The notes below the pieces were generated by a model. The model was not told the origin of the DNA. It was given only the letters and a program-made list of their open reading frames with translations, and did no database searches. Source: JABDLO01 sp035327565 (GTDB lineage Bacteria; Bacteroidota; Bacteroidia; Chitinophagales; Saprospiraceae). Taken from it: a stretch of 64,000 nt of DNA. The translations under genes were made by a program, and so were the position numbers. Below, in pieces: positions 26,599 to 35,677 of the stretch (the stretch's first letter is position 1; every line of letters begins with the position of its first letter). Where the stretch lies: positions 53,800-117,799 of the forward strand of contig DAOLDB010000005.1 in assembly GCA_035327565.1 (NCBI GenBank), given 5' to 3'.

Positions 26599-27714
26599 AT
26601 GAAGTTGATTTTATTCATTTTTTTACCGTTATCAATTACTGTATTGCCATATACTACCCATTATTATTTTCATTCTGATATAGTTCAGCTTGAAGACGAG
26701 GGTCAAATGGCTGTTGAATATTGCAAAATTGGAGATATACCCAGGGCCGATGGATATTATAACAGGTTTAAAGAGACTCCAAAAATTTACACAAGAAAAC
26801 TGGATGGTTTTTATAAAATCAATTCTTTTGCATTGTTACCGGATATAAAAATGTGGGAGGACCATAAAGTGGTTTTCATCAACTATTCCCCTCATCATTT
26901 ACAAAATTCACTTTTTATCTATAAATATCTGGAAATGTTTAGAAATGCTGGGTATACGAACCTGGTCTTTAAATCTTATAGTTCTGAATCAATTCAACTG
27001 GGCAGTTACTCTATGCCGGTTATCCAACCTGATTCCATCAATGTCCCACCACTATTTATCAATGCTTTGGAAAGGGCTTTGACTTTGGGTTATCGCATCC
27101 ATCATTATTGGGAGGGAGATCGAAAGGAAGATAAATGGGCTGAAGAAATGATCTGTGATGTGTACTATGAATCAGGATTTAAGAAAACACTCGTATTGGT
27201 AGAGGACCTAAATATTTCTGAAATACCCGGAAGGAAAAACTACTCTCCATTGGCATGGCGTTTTAACCAATATGCCGGAATAAATCCATTTACAATATCA
27301 CAAACGGAAGACTTTAATTTATATGATAAGTCCAAATGGGAAGATTTTAAGGCATTTTATTTTATGGCCGGTAGAAATAAAACTAACTATTATTTTCCCG
27401 CTACCAGGGACAGGAGTGCCGACGTTATGTTGTTTTCCGGTTTTAATAATCAAAGAAATTCTTTGGAGGTACTTCATGATTTAAGAAAACATATGTTAAG
27501 AAGTGCTGACCAGGCACCCACACTGGTTAAAGCATATAGAAAAGACAGTCCATTTAGAAGGTTTCTAAAGACCGATGTTCCATACGATGTACTTGTGGTC
27601 AATGATTGGAATAAAGACGCATATTTGTGGCTTGAAAAGGGATTCCAATATGATATTGTATATTTGGATGATCAATATAAGGAGTATAGAACATACAGTA
27701 TTCCGGTGAAATAA
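26599..27714 (+). CDS. Exported protein of unknown function
   Basis: A 371-residue protein with a hydrophobic N-terminus (MKLILFIFLPLSITVLPY) that is probably a signal peptide. I do not recognise a family. Visible patterns are a predicted alpha/beta body with VVFINYSPHHLQNSLFIYKYLEMF and KTLVLVEDLNISEIPG, which look like beta-strand/helix repeats, and many Tyr/Trp/His residues. The gene stands alone: divergent from the sigma factor and convergent with the ABC permease. A 10-bp inverted repeat lies just upstream. Confidence 0.6.
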   Translation: MKLILFIFLPLSITVLPYTTHYYFHSDIVQLEDEGQMAVEYCKIGDIPRADGYYNRFKETPKIYTRKLDGFYKINSFALLPDIKMWEDHKVVFINYSPHHLQNSLFIYKYLEMFRNAGYTNLVFKSYSSESIQLGSYSMPVIQPDSINVPPLFINALERALTLGYRIHHYWEGDRKEDKWAEEMICDVYYESGFKKTLVLVEDLNISEIPGRKNYSPLAWRFNQYAGINPFTISQTEDFNLYDKSKWEDFKAFYFMAGRNKTNYYFPATRDRSADVMLFSGFNNQRNSLEVLHDLRKHMLRSADQAPTLVKAYRKDSPFRRFLKTDVPYDVLVVNDWNKDAYLWLEKGFQYDIVYLDDQYKEYRTYSIPVK

Positions 27715-27724
27715 ATATACGGTG

Positions 27725-28660
27725 TTATATATCTCTGGTCATCAGACTTCGGTATCCTAAAAACAGAAATAGTATAATATATACAAAAGACAGAACAATG
27801 GCCGCGGTGGGATGAATAAGGATATCAAATTCAATTTCCTTGCTGACTTTCATGAAGTTGTCAGGTAATCTCAGCCACGGATTAGGATGGAGGTCTTCAA
27901 TGACATTCAGCGGCAGATAATTCACCACATTAGAAAATGATATTTTATCCCCGGTACCCCCTTCACCCACAATAGATTTGATGGTATCAGAATTGATAAA
28001 ACTAAAGGCTGCCCATTTTATGATGGATTCAATAAATAGAATGTAAGATAAATAGAGAAAAGTGGCTACTCCTCCTCCACGAACCACTATTCCCAGAAGC
28101 ATTCCAAAGCTAAGATATCCCATACTCATTAAAAAAAAGCGAAGAATTGCCCAGTTATTGTCAAATACCAGTTGGAAATCCACCCCATCCGTATGGATTA
28201 ATCCAATGATGATCGTAGAAAGTGTATATAATACTGTGGTGGCCAGGGCAATCAAAAGAATTGTCATGAATTTTCCTACAAAATATTCAGTTCTCGTTAA
28301 TCCGGTGATAATATTTTGTCGAAGCGTCTTATAGCTTATCTCATTGGTAATGATAAATATTCCTATAAAACCAATAAAGAAAAATAACATCCAATTGCCA
28401 ACATAACCCTGGTAATCCCAAACCGTTGGAAATTCAAAAAAAACCGAACTGCTGGGCAATGGCGGAGGTACATTCGCAAAAATATCTTTGGCCGTCAGGA
28501 TAATAAATGGAAATAAAGCGGTAAACAAAATGATGAGCATAGTGATCACTGCATTGGACTTCCATTTTAAATATTCCAGTTTCAGCAGTTGACTGATTTT
28601 ATTTTTTGAGAATGTGAATATAAATTCTTTCATTTGAAATGATTTAGCCTTTTTAAGCAT
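27725..28660 (-). CDS. ABC-2 type transporter permease
   Basis: A 311-residue integral membrane protein with about six membrane helices. The first is at residues 35-57 and the others are clustered from about 90 to 305. Its pattern (GIFIITNEISYKTLRQNIITGLTRTEYFVGKF) is that of ABC-2 permeases, in which the loop after helix 2 carries the TNE.S..T.R motif. The ATG overlaps the stop of the ATPase gene (TAATG), so the two are co-translated. An internal ATG at residue 10 (MKEFIFTF) is another possible start. The cargo is unknown. Confidence 0.85.
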   Translation of the reverse strand: MLKKAKSFQMKEFIFTFSKNKISQLLKLEYLKWKSNAVITMLIILFTALFPFIILTAKDIFANVPPPLPSSSVFFEFPTVWDYQGYVGNWMLFFFIGFIGIFIITNEISYKTLRQNIITGLTRTEYFVGKFMTILLIALATTVLYTLSTIIIGLIHTDGVDFQLVFDNNWAILRFFLMSMGYLSFGMLLGIVVRGGGVATFLYLSYILFIESIIKWAAFSFINSDTIKSIVGEGGTGDKISFSNVVNYLPLNVIEDLHPNPWLRLPDNFMKVSKEIEFDILIHPTAAIVLSFVYIILFLFLGYRSLMTRDI

Positions 28661-29550
28661 TATCCGTTTTTGGTGATTTCAAGGAACTCTTCCTCCAGTC
28701 TGCGTTTCCTTCCTACAAGGTGCGTAATAATAATATTTGCTTCAAAAGCAGCTTTGTTGACTGAGGCAATGGTAGTGGATTTGTCCAATATACATTCATA
28801 ATAGTGTTTTACCGGTACGATCTGTTTCACAAAGGGTGCTTTGGTAAGAAAGCGATGCAGATGTTCCATGTCATCAGCAGCGATTTCACATACAGGATCG
28901 GAGGTGAGGATAGCTCCAACAGGACCTTGTGCTAAAAGTTTACCTTTTTTAATAATAGCAACATGAGAACAAATCTTTTCAACTTCATCCAGTATGTGGC
29001 TGGCCATAATGACTGTTTTTCCCGAATCAGCAATCTTTTTTAGGATATCTCTGACCTCCACAATTCCCTGGGGATCGAGGCCATTGGTGGGCTCATCAAA
29101 AATCAAAACTTCAGGGTCACCTATTAATGTAGCTGCTATGGCTAATCTTTGCTTCATACCCAAAGAGTAGGTGCGGAACTTGCTGTTTTTCCTGTCACTT
29201 AATTCGACCAATTCTAACAACTCATCATAAGGGGTATCAGATGCCTCTTTAATTGTACTGACAATTTTGAGGTTTTCTATAGCATTGAGGTATGGGTAAA
29301 AATTTGGAGTCTCCAGTATGGCGCCGATCTTCATTCTTGCTTTTTCTCCATATCGGCCATTGAACCATTCGTATGTCCCGTCATTCTTCTTCAATATCCC
29401 AAGAATAAGACCCAAAGTTGTCGTTTTGCCACTCCCATTAGGGCCTAGAAGACCATAAACATGTCCGGCTTCAATTTGTAATGAAAGTCCATCAAGGGCA
29501 GTCAGTTTGCCGTAGCGTTTCGTGAGTTCATAAGTATGTAATACCGGCAT
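28660..29550 (-). CDS. ABC transporter ATP-binding protein
   Basis: A 296-residue ATPase of the ABC-2/drug or antibiotic export class, partner of the permease that follows. Motifs in order: Walker A GLLGPNGSGKTTT (about residue 35), Q-loop region AILETPNFYPYLNA, signature YSLGMKQRLAIA, Walker B VLIFDEPTNGLDPQG and switch His in IMASHILDEVEKI. The C-terminal about 80 residues form the accessory domain common in this class. The pair could export a lipid or peptide or act in natural-product resistance; no substrate clue is present. Confidence 0.9.
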   Translation of the reverse strand: MPVLHTYELTKRYGKLTALDGLSLQIEAGHVYGLLGPNGSGKTTTLGLILGILKKNDGTYEWFNGRYGEKARMKIGAILETPNFYPYLNAIENLKIVSTIKEASDTPYDELLELVELSDRKNSKFRTYSLGMKQRLAIAATLIGDPEVLIFDEPTNGLDPQGIVEVRDILKKIADSGKTVIMASHILDEVEKICSHVAIIKKGKLLAQGPVGAILTSDPVCEIAADDMEHLHRFLTKAPFVKQIVPVKHYYECILDKSTTIASVNKAAFEANIIITHLVGRKRRLEEEFLEITKNG

Positions 29551-29874
29551 ATATAATAGTTGTAGTTAGTTAAGGACAAAATAAATACAACTGAACAACT
29601 TTTACTATTTATAGGACTAATACTATAGATTATTAGATGATGAATACATCTTTAGGTTGTTTGCTCAGATTTTTATATGCCGATAATAAGTACTCTTTCA
29701 TCAAATTTCACCGGGTTGAAATCCGGTTCAAATCATTTTTCACTGCCCCTGATTTTATAGTGAGTAATTAGATTTTTTTTTATTTTCATTCAACCTATTT
29801 TTTAAAAATTCGTTTATGTTAAATAATTTAAGTAAAAACACTTAATATTGCCACAAGAATCATTATTTCCAGGT
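29551..29874. other. Region upstream of the his leader
   Basis: About 320 bp divergent spacer. The only promoter-like element is TAATATTG (29843-29850), one mismatch from TAnnTTTG, 24 bp before the leader peptide ATG, with no good TTG 20 bp upstream. It could drive the his operon, but support is weak. Confidence 0.35.
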
Positions 29875-29937
29875 ATGAACTTTAATAACAATCATTGCTT
29901 GTTTTGCCATCATCACGGAAGAAGCGTCTTCAGGTGA
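29875..29937 (+). CDS. hisL: his operon leader peptide
   Basis: A 20-residue open frame, ATG 29875 to TGA 29935-29937. It contains four His codons in eight (HCLFCHHH, residues 7-14), three of them consecutive at 29908-29916. It sits 93 bp before hisG and directly ahead of a terminator with an alternative fold. The third His codon is inside the 5' strand of the first hairpin, exactly where a stalled ribosome would disrupt it. An AGG lies 3 nt before the ATG. The composition and the RNA structures around it make chance unlikely. Confidence 0.8.
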   Translation: MNFNNNHCLFCHHHGRSVFR

Positions 29938-30002
29938 GCATACTTAATGTTTGTTGAAATAGTACATGATGCCCATCTGAATTTTTCCGGTGGGCATTTT
30001 TT
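29914..30002 (+). promoter_or_regulatory. his attenuator (pause hairpin, antiterminator, terminator)
   Basis: Three exclusive pairings are visible. Hairpin 1:2 is CAC-GAAGA (29914-29916, 29918-29922) with TCTTC-GTG (29927-29931, 29934-29936), overlapping the last His codon and the stop. Antiterminator 2:3 is CAGGTGAGCAT (29931-29941) with ATGCCCATCTG (29969-29979), 10 of 11 positions paired. Terminator 3:4 is ATGCCCATC (29969-29977) with GGTGGGCAT (29989-29997), 9 bp with one G-U, followed by a run of T to 30002. With charged tRNA-His the ribosome reaches the stop and the terminator forms; on His starvation it stalls at CAT CAT CAC and 2:3 forms. This mechanism is textbook for enterobacteria; here it is inferred from sequence. 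Confidence 0.8.
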
Positions 30003-30029
30003 ATTTATGTTTTTATTATAAGAAAATAT

Positions 30030-30884
30030 ATGCCTTTAAAAATTGCTATACAAAAATCTGGTAGATTGTATGATGAATCCATATCCCTTTTAAATGATTG
30101 TGGATTGAAAGTGGATAATCTGAAGGATCAGCTAAAAGCTAAAGTTCGTCGTTTTGATGCGGAGATTCTTTTTTTAAGAAATTCAGATATACCGAAGTAT
30201 CTCGAAGATGGAGTGGCTGATCTTGCCATTATTGGTGAAAATACACTATTGGAAAAAGAAGCTAATGTGGAAACACTTTTAAACCTTGGATTTTCCAAAT
30301 GCAGACTGTCCATTGCCTTTCCAAAAGAGTTTAATTACAAAGGACCTGAATCTCTGGCAGGAAAGAGAATAGCTACTTCATATCCTAACACACTTACTTC
30401 TTTTTTAAAAAAACATGGCATAGTTGCCGATATACACCAGATTTCAGGTTCAGTAGAAATAGCTCCAAATATCGGATTGGCTGATGCCGTTTGTGATCTT
30501 GTCAGCAGTGGAAGTACCTTGTTTCAAAATGGGTTGGAAGAGTGTGAAGTGGTGCTAAGATCACAGGCTTGTCTGGCAGCCAACAGGAAGTCGATCATCG
30601 AAAAAAGTGCCCTCATTACTGAATTAACGTCAAGAATTAAATCGGTTTTGAAGGCACGTAAAAACAGATACATTCTTTTTAATATACCTAATGAAAAAGT
30701 AGAGGAGGCATCAACCATTTTGCCGGTATTGAAAAGCCCAACAGTATTGCCCCTGATAGAAGAAGGATGGAGTTCGCTTCATTCTGTGATCAATGAGGAT
30801 GATTTCTGGGAGGTGATCAATCAATTAAAAGCGTGTGGAGCTCAGGGAATTCTGGTAATACCGATTGAAAAAATGGTGATTTGA
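30030..30884 (+). CDS. hisG: ATP phosphoribosyltransferase, long form (HisG)
   Basis: A 284-residue HisG, which joins ATP and PRPP in the first, feedback-inhibited step of histidine synthesis. The PRPP loop is in DAVCDLVSSGSTLFQNGL, and the N-terminus MPLKIAIQKSGRLYDES is typical. It is the long form, with the C-terminal ferredoxin-like regulatory domain (about residues 210-284, SPTVLPLIEEGWSSLHSVI), so it should bind histidine itself and need no HisZ. It is the first structural gene after the attenuator; hisD follows 23 bp downstream. Confidence 0.96.
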   Translation: MPLKIAIQKSGRLYDESISLLNDCGLKVDNLKDQLKAKVRRFDAEILFLRNSDIPKYLEDGVADLAIIGENTLLEKEANVETLLNLGFSKCRLSIAFPKEFNYKGPESLAGKRIATSYPNTLTSFLKKHGIVADIHQISGSVEIAPNIGLADAVCDLVSSGSTLFQNGLEECEVVLRSQACLAANRKSIIEKSALITELTSRIKSVLKARKNRYILFNIPNEKVEEASTILPVLKSPTVLPLIEEGWSSLHSVINEDDFWEVINQLKACGAQGILVIPIEKMVI

Positions 30885-30907
30885 AATATCACTGAAATGC
30901 AAGAAGT

Positions 30908-32218
30908 ATGTACTCAATATTAAGCACATATCAAAACCCTGGAGTTGAAGTGGTCAGCACTTTGATTCAACGACCTCAAATGGATTTTGCTGAAATTCAG
31001 CATTTGATCGAAGACATTTTTAATAAGGTTGAAAATCAAGGAGACCGGGCTTTAGAGCATTACTCAGAGCTTTACGAAGGTTTCAGACCGGAAGAAATAA
31101 AATTACGACTTCAGGAAATGAAATCGATAGGAGAATTTATCCGTCCTGATTTGAAGCAATCCATTTTACAAGCTGCAAAAAATATACGGGTTTTCCACGA
31201 AGCACAAATATCAGATCGAATTGAGCGGGAGACTATGCCTGGTGTACGCTGCTGGATGGAAGAGAGGCCCATCGAAAAAGTTGGATTGTATATTCCGGGG
31301 GGTAGCGCTCCACTTTTCTCTACTGTGTTGATGCTTGCTATACCGGCTATCATAGCCGGTTGTAAGGAAATTGTCCTTTGTTCTCCTCCGCAAAAGGAAT
31401 ATGGTACCATTCATCCGGCAGTTTTGTATTCTGCTCAAATTTGCGGTGTAACAACCTTTTGTCAGGTTGGAGGTGCTCAAGCCATTGCAGCTATGTCTAC
31501 AGGTACCGAAAGTGTGCCTAAAGTCGATAAGATTTTTGGCCCCGGAAATCAATATGTGACAGCTGCAAAACGATATGCTTTCCTAAAGGGTATTGCCATT
31601 GACATGCCTGCGGGACCTTCGGAGTTGCTGGTTTTCGCTGATGAAACCAGTCAACCGGCATTTGTCGCAGCAGATTTACTCTCGCAGGCTGAACATGGGG
31701 AGGACAGTCAGGTTGTTTTGGTGAGTACAGATGATAAAAGAAGTCATGAGATTCAACAAGAATTGGAAAAGCAACTTCTTACTCTCCCCAGAAAGCAGAT
31801 CGCCGCTGAGTCATTGAAAAAAAGCTTTGCCGTCATCATTAATGATTTGAATGAAGCCTTTCATTTTATAAATAGATATGCACCGGAGCATCTGATCCTG
31901 GCTACCGATCAGGCTGAATCCTTACTTGACAAGGTAGAAAATGCAGGGTCTGTTTTTGTTGGTCATTACACTCCTGAGAGCGCCGGTGATTATGCTTCAG
32001 GTACTAATCATACTTTGCCTACTTCAGCTGCAGCAAGGGCATTCAGTGGAGTAAATCTTCAATCATTTACTAAAAAAATCAGTTTTCAGCAAATCAACCG
32101 TCAAGGATTGCAAGGATTAGCAAAAACCATTACCACTATGGCAAGAGAAGAGCATTTGGAAGCGCATGCCCGTGCTATTGATATACGTATCTCATCATTA
32201 AAACATTTGAGTCAATGA
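30908..32218 (+). CDS. hisD: Histidinol dehydrogenase (HisD)
   Basis: A 436-residue zinc enzyme that oxidises L-histidinol in two NAD-dependent steps to histidine, the last step of the pathway. Family marks include IPGGSAPLFSTVLMLAIPA, FGPGNQYVTAAKRYA, DMPAGPSELLVFAD, the zinc/catalytic region DLLSQAEHGEDSQ and the SAGDYASGTNHTLPT loop with its His ligand. Full family length. Its TGA overlaps the hisC ATG by 4 bp (ATGA). Confidence 0.96.
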   Translation: MYSILSTYQNPGVEVVSTLIQRPQMDFAEIQHLIEDIFNKVENQGDRALEHYSELYEGFRPEEIKLRLQEMKSIGEFIRPDLKQSILQAAKNIRVFHEAQISDRIERETMPGVRCWMEERPIEKVGLYIPGGSAPLFSTVLMLAIPAIIAGCKEIVLCSPPQKEYGTIHPAVLYSAQICGVTTFCQVGGAQAIAAMSTGTESVPKVDKIFGPGNQYVTAAKRYAFLKGIAIDMPAGPSELLVFADETSQPAFVAADLLSQAEHGEDSQVVLVSTDDKRSHEIQQELEKQLLTLPRKQIAAESLKKSFAVIINDLNEAFHFINRYAPEHLILATDQAESLLDKVENAGSVFVGHYTPESAGDYASGTNHTLPTSAAARAFSGVNLQSFTKKISFQQINRQGLQGLAKTITTMAREEHLEAHARAIDIRISSLKHLSQ

Positions 32219-33270
32219 ATTGGATCCGGTGGGTCAGACCCAATATCATCAAATTAACACCTTATTCCAGTGCACGGTCAGAGTTCAAAGGCCAGGCATC
32301 GATTTTTCTTGATGCAAATGAAAATCCATACCCTTTGCCCTATGCCCGTTATCCTGATCCATTACAAAAAGAATTGAAAAGTCGAATTTCTAATTGGAGG
32401 AATATTAAGGAAAGCCAGATTTTCCTGGGCAATGGGTCAGATGAGATTATCGACTTACTGATCAGAATTTTTTGCATTCCCGGCGTAGATACCATATATA
32501 CATTTACACCGGGATTTGGTATGTATAAGGTAGCCGCTGACATCAATGATGTGAAAGTAATAACCTATCCGCTATCTCAATCTTTTTCACTGGATATTGA
32601 CCGATTTATTGAAAAAAAGCCAGAAAGCTGCAAAATCATTTTTTTGTGTACTCCTAATAATCCAACGGGTAGCAGTCTAAGTCATGATCAGATCAGAGCC
32701 ATTTGTAAAAAAAGTCAGACAATGGTATTAGTTGATGAGGCATATATTGATTTTTCTGAAATAGGGACCTCTTTACCCCTCCTGGCAACAGAAAAGAATT
32801 TAGTGATTTTACAAACATTTTCAAAAGCGTTGGGAGCAGCGGGACTTCGGTTAGGAATGGGGTTTGCACAGAAAGAACTGGTAGATATCTTGAATAAGAT
32901 TAAAATGCCCTATAACATTAGCAAAGTCAATCAGGAAGAGGCAATCAGGGTGATGGAAAGAGTGCCGTATTACACGCCATTTATTAATGAAATTAAAAGA
33001 GAGCGTGCACTCCTGGTGGAGAAATTAACTGAATTTTCCTTTGTGAAAAAGGTATATCCCTCCGATGGTAATTTCCTGTTAATCAAAGTTGATGATGCCA
33101 ACGATTTATATCATGCTTTAAAAAACAAAGGAATAATCGTTCGAAACAGGACGTCTTTGCCAGGCTGTGATAATTGTCTGCGTATCACCATTGGTGTTCC
33201 TGAAGAGAATGAGTGTCTGCTGAATGCGATGCAAGCCTATACAAACACAAATGATCAAAGAGATGGATAA
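32215..33270 (+). CDS. hisC: Histidinol-phosphate aminotransferase (HisC)
   Basis: A 351-residue fold-type I PLP aminotransferase that converts imidazole-acetol phosphate to histidinol phosphate using glutamate. The PLP-binding Lys204 is in LQTFSKALGAAGLRLGM. Other conserved pieces are FLDANENPYP (substrate), LGNGSDEIIDLLI, CTPNNPTGSSL and the Asp of LVDEAYIDF. Start and stop overlap hisD and hisB, so it is part of a coupled operon. Confidence 0.95.
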   Translation: MNWIRWVRPNIIKLTPYSSARSEFKGQASIFLDANENPYPLPYARYPDPLQKELKSRISNWRNIKESQIFLGNGSDEIIDLLIRIFCIPGVDTIYTFTPGFGMYKVAADINDVKVITYPLSQSFSLDIDRFIEKKPESCKIIFLCTPNNPTGSSLSHDQIRAICKKSQTMVLVDEAYIDFSEIGTSLPLLATEKNLVILQTFSKALGAAGLRLGMGFAQKELVDILNKIKMPYNISKVNQEEAIRVMERVPYYTPFINEIKRERALLVEKLTEFSFVKKVYPSDGNFLLIKVDDANDLYHALKNKGIIVRNRTSLPGCDNCLRITIGVPEENECLLNAMQAYTNTNDQRDG

Positions 33271-34375
33271 GTTATTGTTTATTGATAGAGATGGCACCCT
33301 TTTGCTGGAGCCTGAAGATTACCAGGTAGACCACATTGATAAGTTTAAATTTTATCCTGGAGTCATACAGTCCCTGGCGAAAATCACTTCAGGTCTAAGT
33401 TATAAATTGGTCATGGTTACCAATCAGGATGGATTGGGTACTGTATCTTATCCGGAAAAAAATTTCTGGCCACTTCAAGAGTTGATGCTTCGTACTTTTG
33501 AAGGGGAGGGTATTTATTTTGATGACATTCATATCGACAGAAGCTTTGCCGAAGACGGTTCTCCCTACCGAAAGCCAGGGACAGCCATGTTGCGTAAATA
33601 TTTAAGTGGGCGATATGATCTTGCGGGATCATTTGTTATTGGTGATCGATGGTCAGATATACAATTGGCAGCCAATTTAGGAACGAAATCCATACTGATT
33701 CAACACGGAGTAGCCATAGATCAAAATCCTTCAGACCTCAAGCCTGATTTGTTTGCTCGAAGGTGGGAAGAAGTCGAGGATTATCTTTTTCAATTGGAAC
33801 GCACTTCCATAGTAATCAGAGCCACCTCAGAGACACATATTGAAGGTTTTTTAAATCTGGATGGGAAAGGTAAAGCAAATATCAAAACCGGTATTGGCTT
33901 TTTTGATCACATGCTTGAGCAAATTGCCAAACACAGTAGCATGGATCTCTTTATAAAGGCCAGGGGTGATCTGCATATTGACGAACATCACACCATCGAA
34001 GACAGCGCCATTGTACTTGGCCAATTGATAAATAAAGCATTGGGGAAAAAAGCAGGCATTGGTCGCTATGGGTTTGCATTGCCTATGGATGAGTCCGGAG
34101 CCCAGGTATTACTGGATTTTGGAGGACGGCCATGGCTCGTTTGGGATGTTGAATTGAAAAGAGAAAAAATTGGTGATATGCCGGTAGAGATGTTTCATCA
34201 CTTTTTTAAGACATTTTCTGATCATGCCCATTGCAATGTACATATAAAGACTTATGGAAAAAATGAGCACCATATGATTGAAGGCATTTTCAAATCTTTT
34301 GCAAGAGCGATCCAAATGGCCAAAAGTCATACGAAAAATGATCTTTCAATACCCAGTACAAAAGGAATTTTATGA
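33251..34375 (+). CDS. hisB: Bifunctional histidinol-phosphatase / IGP dehydratase (HisB)
   Basis: A fusion of an N-terminal HAD phosphatase (about residues 1-165) and a C-terminal imidazoleglycerol-phosphate dehydratase. The HAD nucleophile motif is FIDRDGT; the second Asp pair is in VIGDRWSDIQLAANLG. The dehydratase metal motifs are DEHHTIEDSAI, GFFDHMLEQIAKH and NEHHMIEGIFKSF. The frame is open to ATG 33224, but HisB proteins begin a few residues before FIDRDGT, so I use ATG 33251; ATG 33263 is also possible. Either start overlaps hisC. The zinc-binding Cys/His loop present in E. coli HisB is replaced by HIDRSFAEDGSPYRKPG, without cysteines. Confidence 0.92.
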   Translation: MIKEMDKLLFIDRDGTLLLEPEDYQVDHIDKFKFYPGVIQSLAKITSGLSYKLVMVTNQDGLGTVSYPEKNFWPLQELMLRTFEGEGIYFDDIHIDRSFAEDGSPYRKPGTAMLRKYLSGRYDLAGSFVIGDRWSDIQLAANLGTKSILIQHGVAIDQNPSDLKPDLFARRWEEVEDYLFQLERTSIVIRATSETHIEGFLNLDGKGKANIKTGIGFFDHMLEQIAKHSSMDLFIKARGDLHIDEHHTIEDSAIVLGQLINKALGKKAGIGRYGFALPMDESGAQVLLDFGGRPWLVWDVELKREKIGDMPVEMFHHFFKTFSDHAHCNVHIKTYGKNEHHMIEGIFKSFARAIQMAKSHTKNDLSIPSTKGIL

Positions 34376-34962
34376 TTGCGATAATAGACTATGATGCCGG
34401 CAATACTTTTTCTGTGATGAATACGCTCAGGAGATTGAATGCACATTATATTCTTACCTCCGATCTGGCTATAATTAAAAAAGCCGATAAAGTCATTCTG
34501 CCGGGTGTGGGTCATGCCGGAGCAGCCATGGACGAGCTTAAAAAAAGAAATCTCATAGAAGTGATCAAAGGGATCACCCAACCAGTCTTAGGTATTTGTG
34601 TCGGAATGCAGTTGATGTATGATTTTTCAGAGGAAGGAGATACAAAGTGTCTGGGAATTGTTCCTGGCAAAATCGTAAGGTTTAAAAATGAGCCTGGTGT
34701 GAAAATTCCCCATATGGGATGGAACAATAATCAGTATATCATAAATTCAGATGAAGGAATTTTAAAGAATAGCTATGAGCAAGAAACGTATTTTGTACAT
34801 AGCTATTATGCCCCTGTCAATGTCTATACAGTTGCAATCTGTGAGTATTCAGTACAGTTTTCATCTTATATCAGGTATAAGTGGTTCCATGCCGTTCAAT
34901 TTCACCCGGAAAAAAGCGGACCGGTTGGAGCAACGATCATTAAAAACTTTCTGGAACTATGA
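34372..34962 (+). CDS. hisH: Imidazole glycerol phosphate synthase, glutaminase subunit (HisH)
   Basis: A 196-residue class I glutamine amidotransferase that feeds ammonia to HisF. The triad is visible: Cys76 in LGICVGMQL, with His178 and Glu180 in FHPEKSG. The oxyanion strand PGVGHAG is also present. The N-terminal IIDYDAGNTFSV replaces the usual Y.AGN. motif only slightly. The ATG overlaps the hisB stop (ATGA) and the TGA overlaps the hisA ATG (ATGA). Confidence 0.95.
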   Translation: MIAIIDYDAGNTFSVMNTLRRLNAHYILTSDLAIIKKADKVILPGVGHAGAAMDELKKRNLIEVIKGITQPVLGICVGMQLMYDFSEEGDTKCLGIVPGKIVRFKNEPGVKIPHMGWNNNQYIINSDEGILKNSYEQETYFVHSYYAPVNVYTVAICEYSVQFSSYIRYKWFHAVQFHPEKSGPVGATIIKNFLEL

Positions 34963-35672
34963 ATATCATTATACCGGCGATCGATATTATGGAGGGTAAG
35001 TGCGTTCGACTTACCCAGGGGGATTACCAATGGGTAAAAATGTATCACGAAGATCCGATGGCCATAGCCCAGCAGTTTGTGGATTATGGAGCTTCGAAGT
35101 TGCATATTGTTGATCTGGATGCTGCCAGATCAGGTAAGCCGGTTAACCATGGATTGATCAGTCGACTTATCGTTACTACCGGGTTGAATATACAGGTTGG
35201 CGGAGGTATACGAACTTATCATGATGTCAAAGTATGGCTGGATTCCGGTGCTGAAAGAGTAATTATAGGGAGTACTGCACAGAAAGAGAAGGAATTGACC
35301 GGCGATTGGGTTGGTGAGTTTGGATCATCAAGGATTGTCATTGGCGCTGATGTCAAGAAGGAAAAAATCGCAGTTCATGGGTGGGAAGAAACCAGTGAAG
35401 ATAATATTGAAGAATTTATTACTTATTACAGGATGCGGGGTGCCGTCAATTTCTTGTGTACAGATATTGAGAAAGATGGAATGCTTCAAGGGCCATCCTG
35501 GGATTTGTATCAGAGATTGATTCATCTTTTTCCGGATATTCAACTCATTGCCAGTGGAGGCGTGGCATCTATGTTGGATATTGAGCAACTCATTAAGGTC
35601 GGTATCCGGGAAGTAGTGGTAGGGAAAGCCATTTATGAAGGCAAGATTACAATGGGTAGAATATTTAAATAG
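34959..35672 (+). CDS. hisA: ProFAR isomerase (HisA)
   Basis: A 237-residue TIM barrel that isomerises ProFAR to PRFAR by an Amadori rearrangement. The two catalytic aspartates are Asp9 (IIPAIDIMEGKCVRL) and Asp131 (VIGADVKKEK); phosphate-binding motifs are QVGGGIRT and LIASGGVAS. Slightly short of the usual 240-245 residues but complete. It sits six bases ahead of hisF, its structural paralogue. Confidence 0.95.
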   Translation: MNIIIPAIDIMEGKCVRLTQGDYQWVKMYHEDPMAIAQQFVDYGASKLHIVDLDAARSGKPVNHGLISRLIVTTGLNIQVGGGIRTYHDVKVWLDSGAERVIIGSTAQKEKELTGDWVGEFGSSRIVIGADVKKEKIAVHGWEETSEDNIEEFITYYRMRGAVNFLCTDIEKDGMLQGPSWDLYQRLIHLFPDIQLIASGGVASMLDIEQLIKVGIREVVVGKAIYEGKITMGRIFK

Positions 35673-35677
35673 AATAT

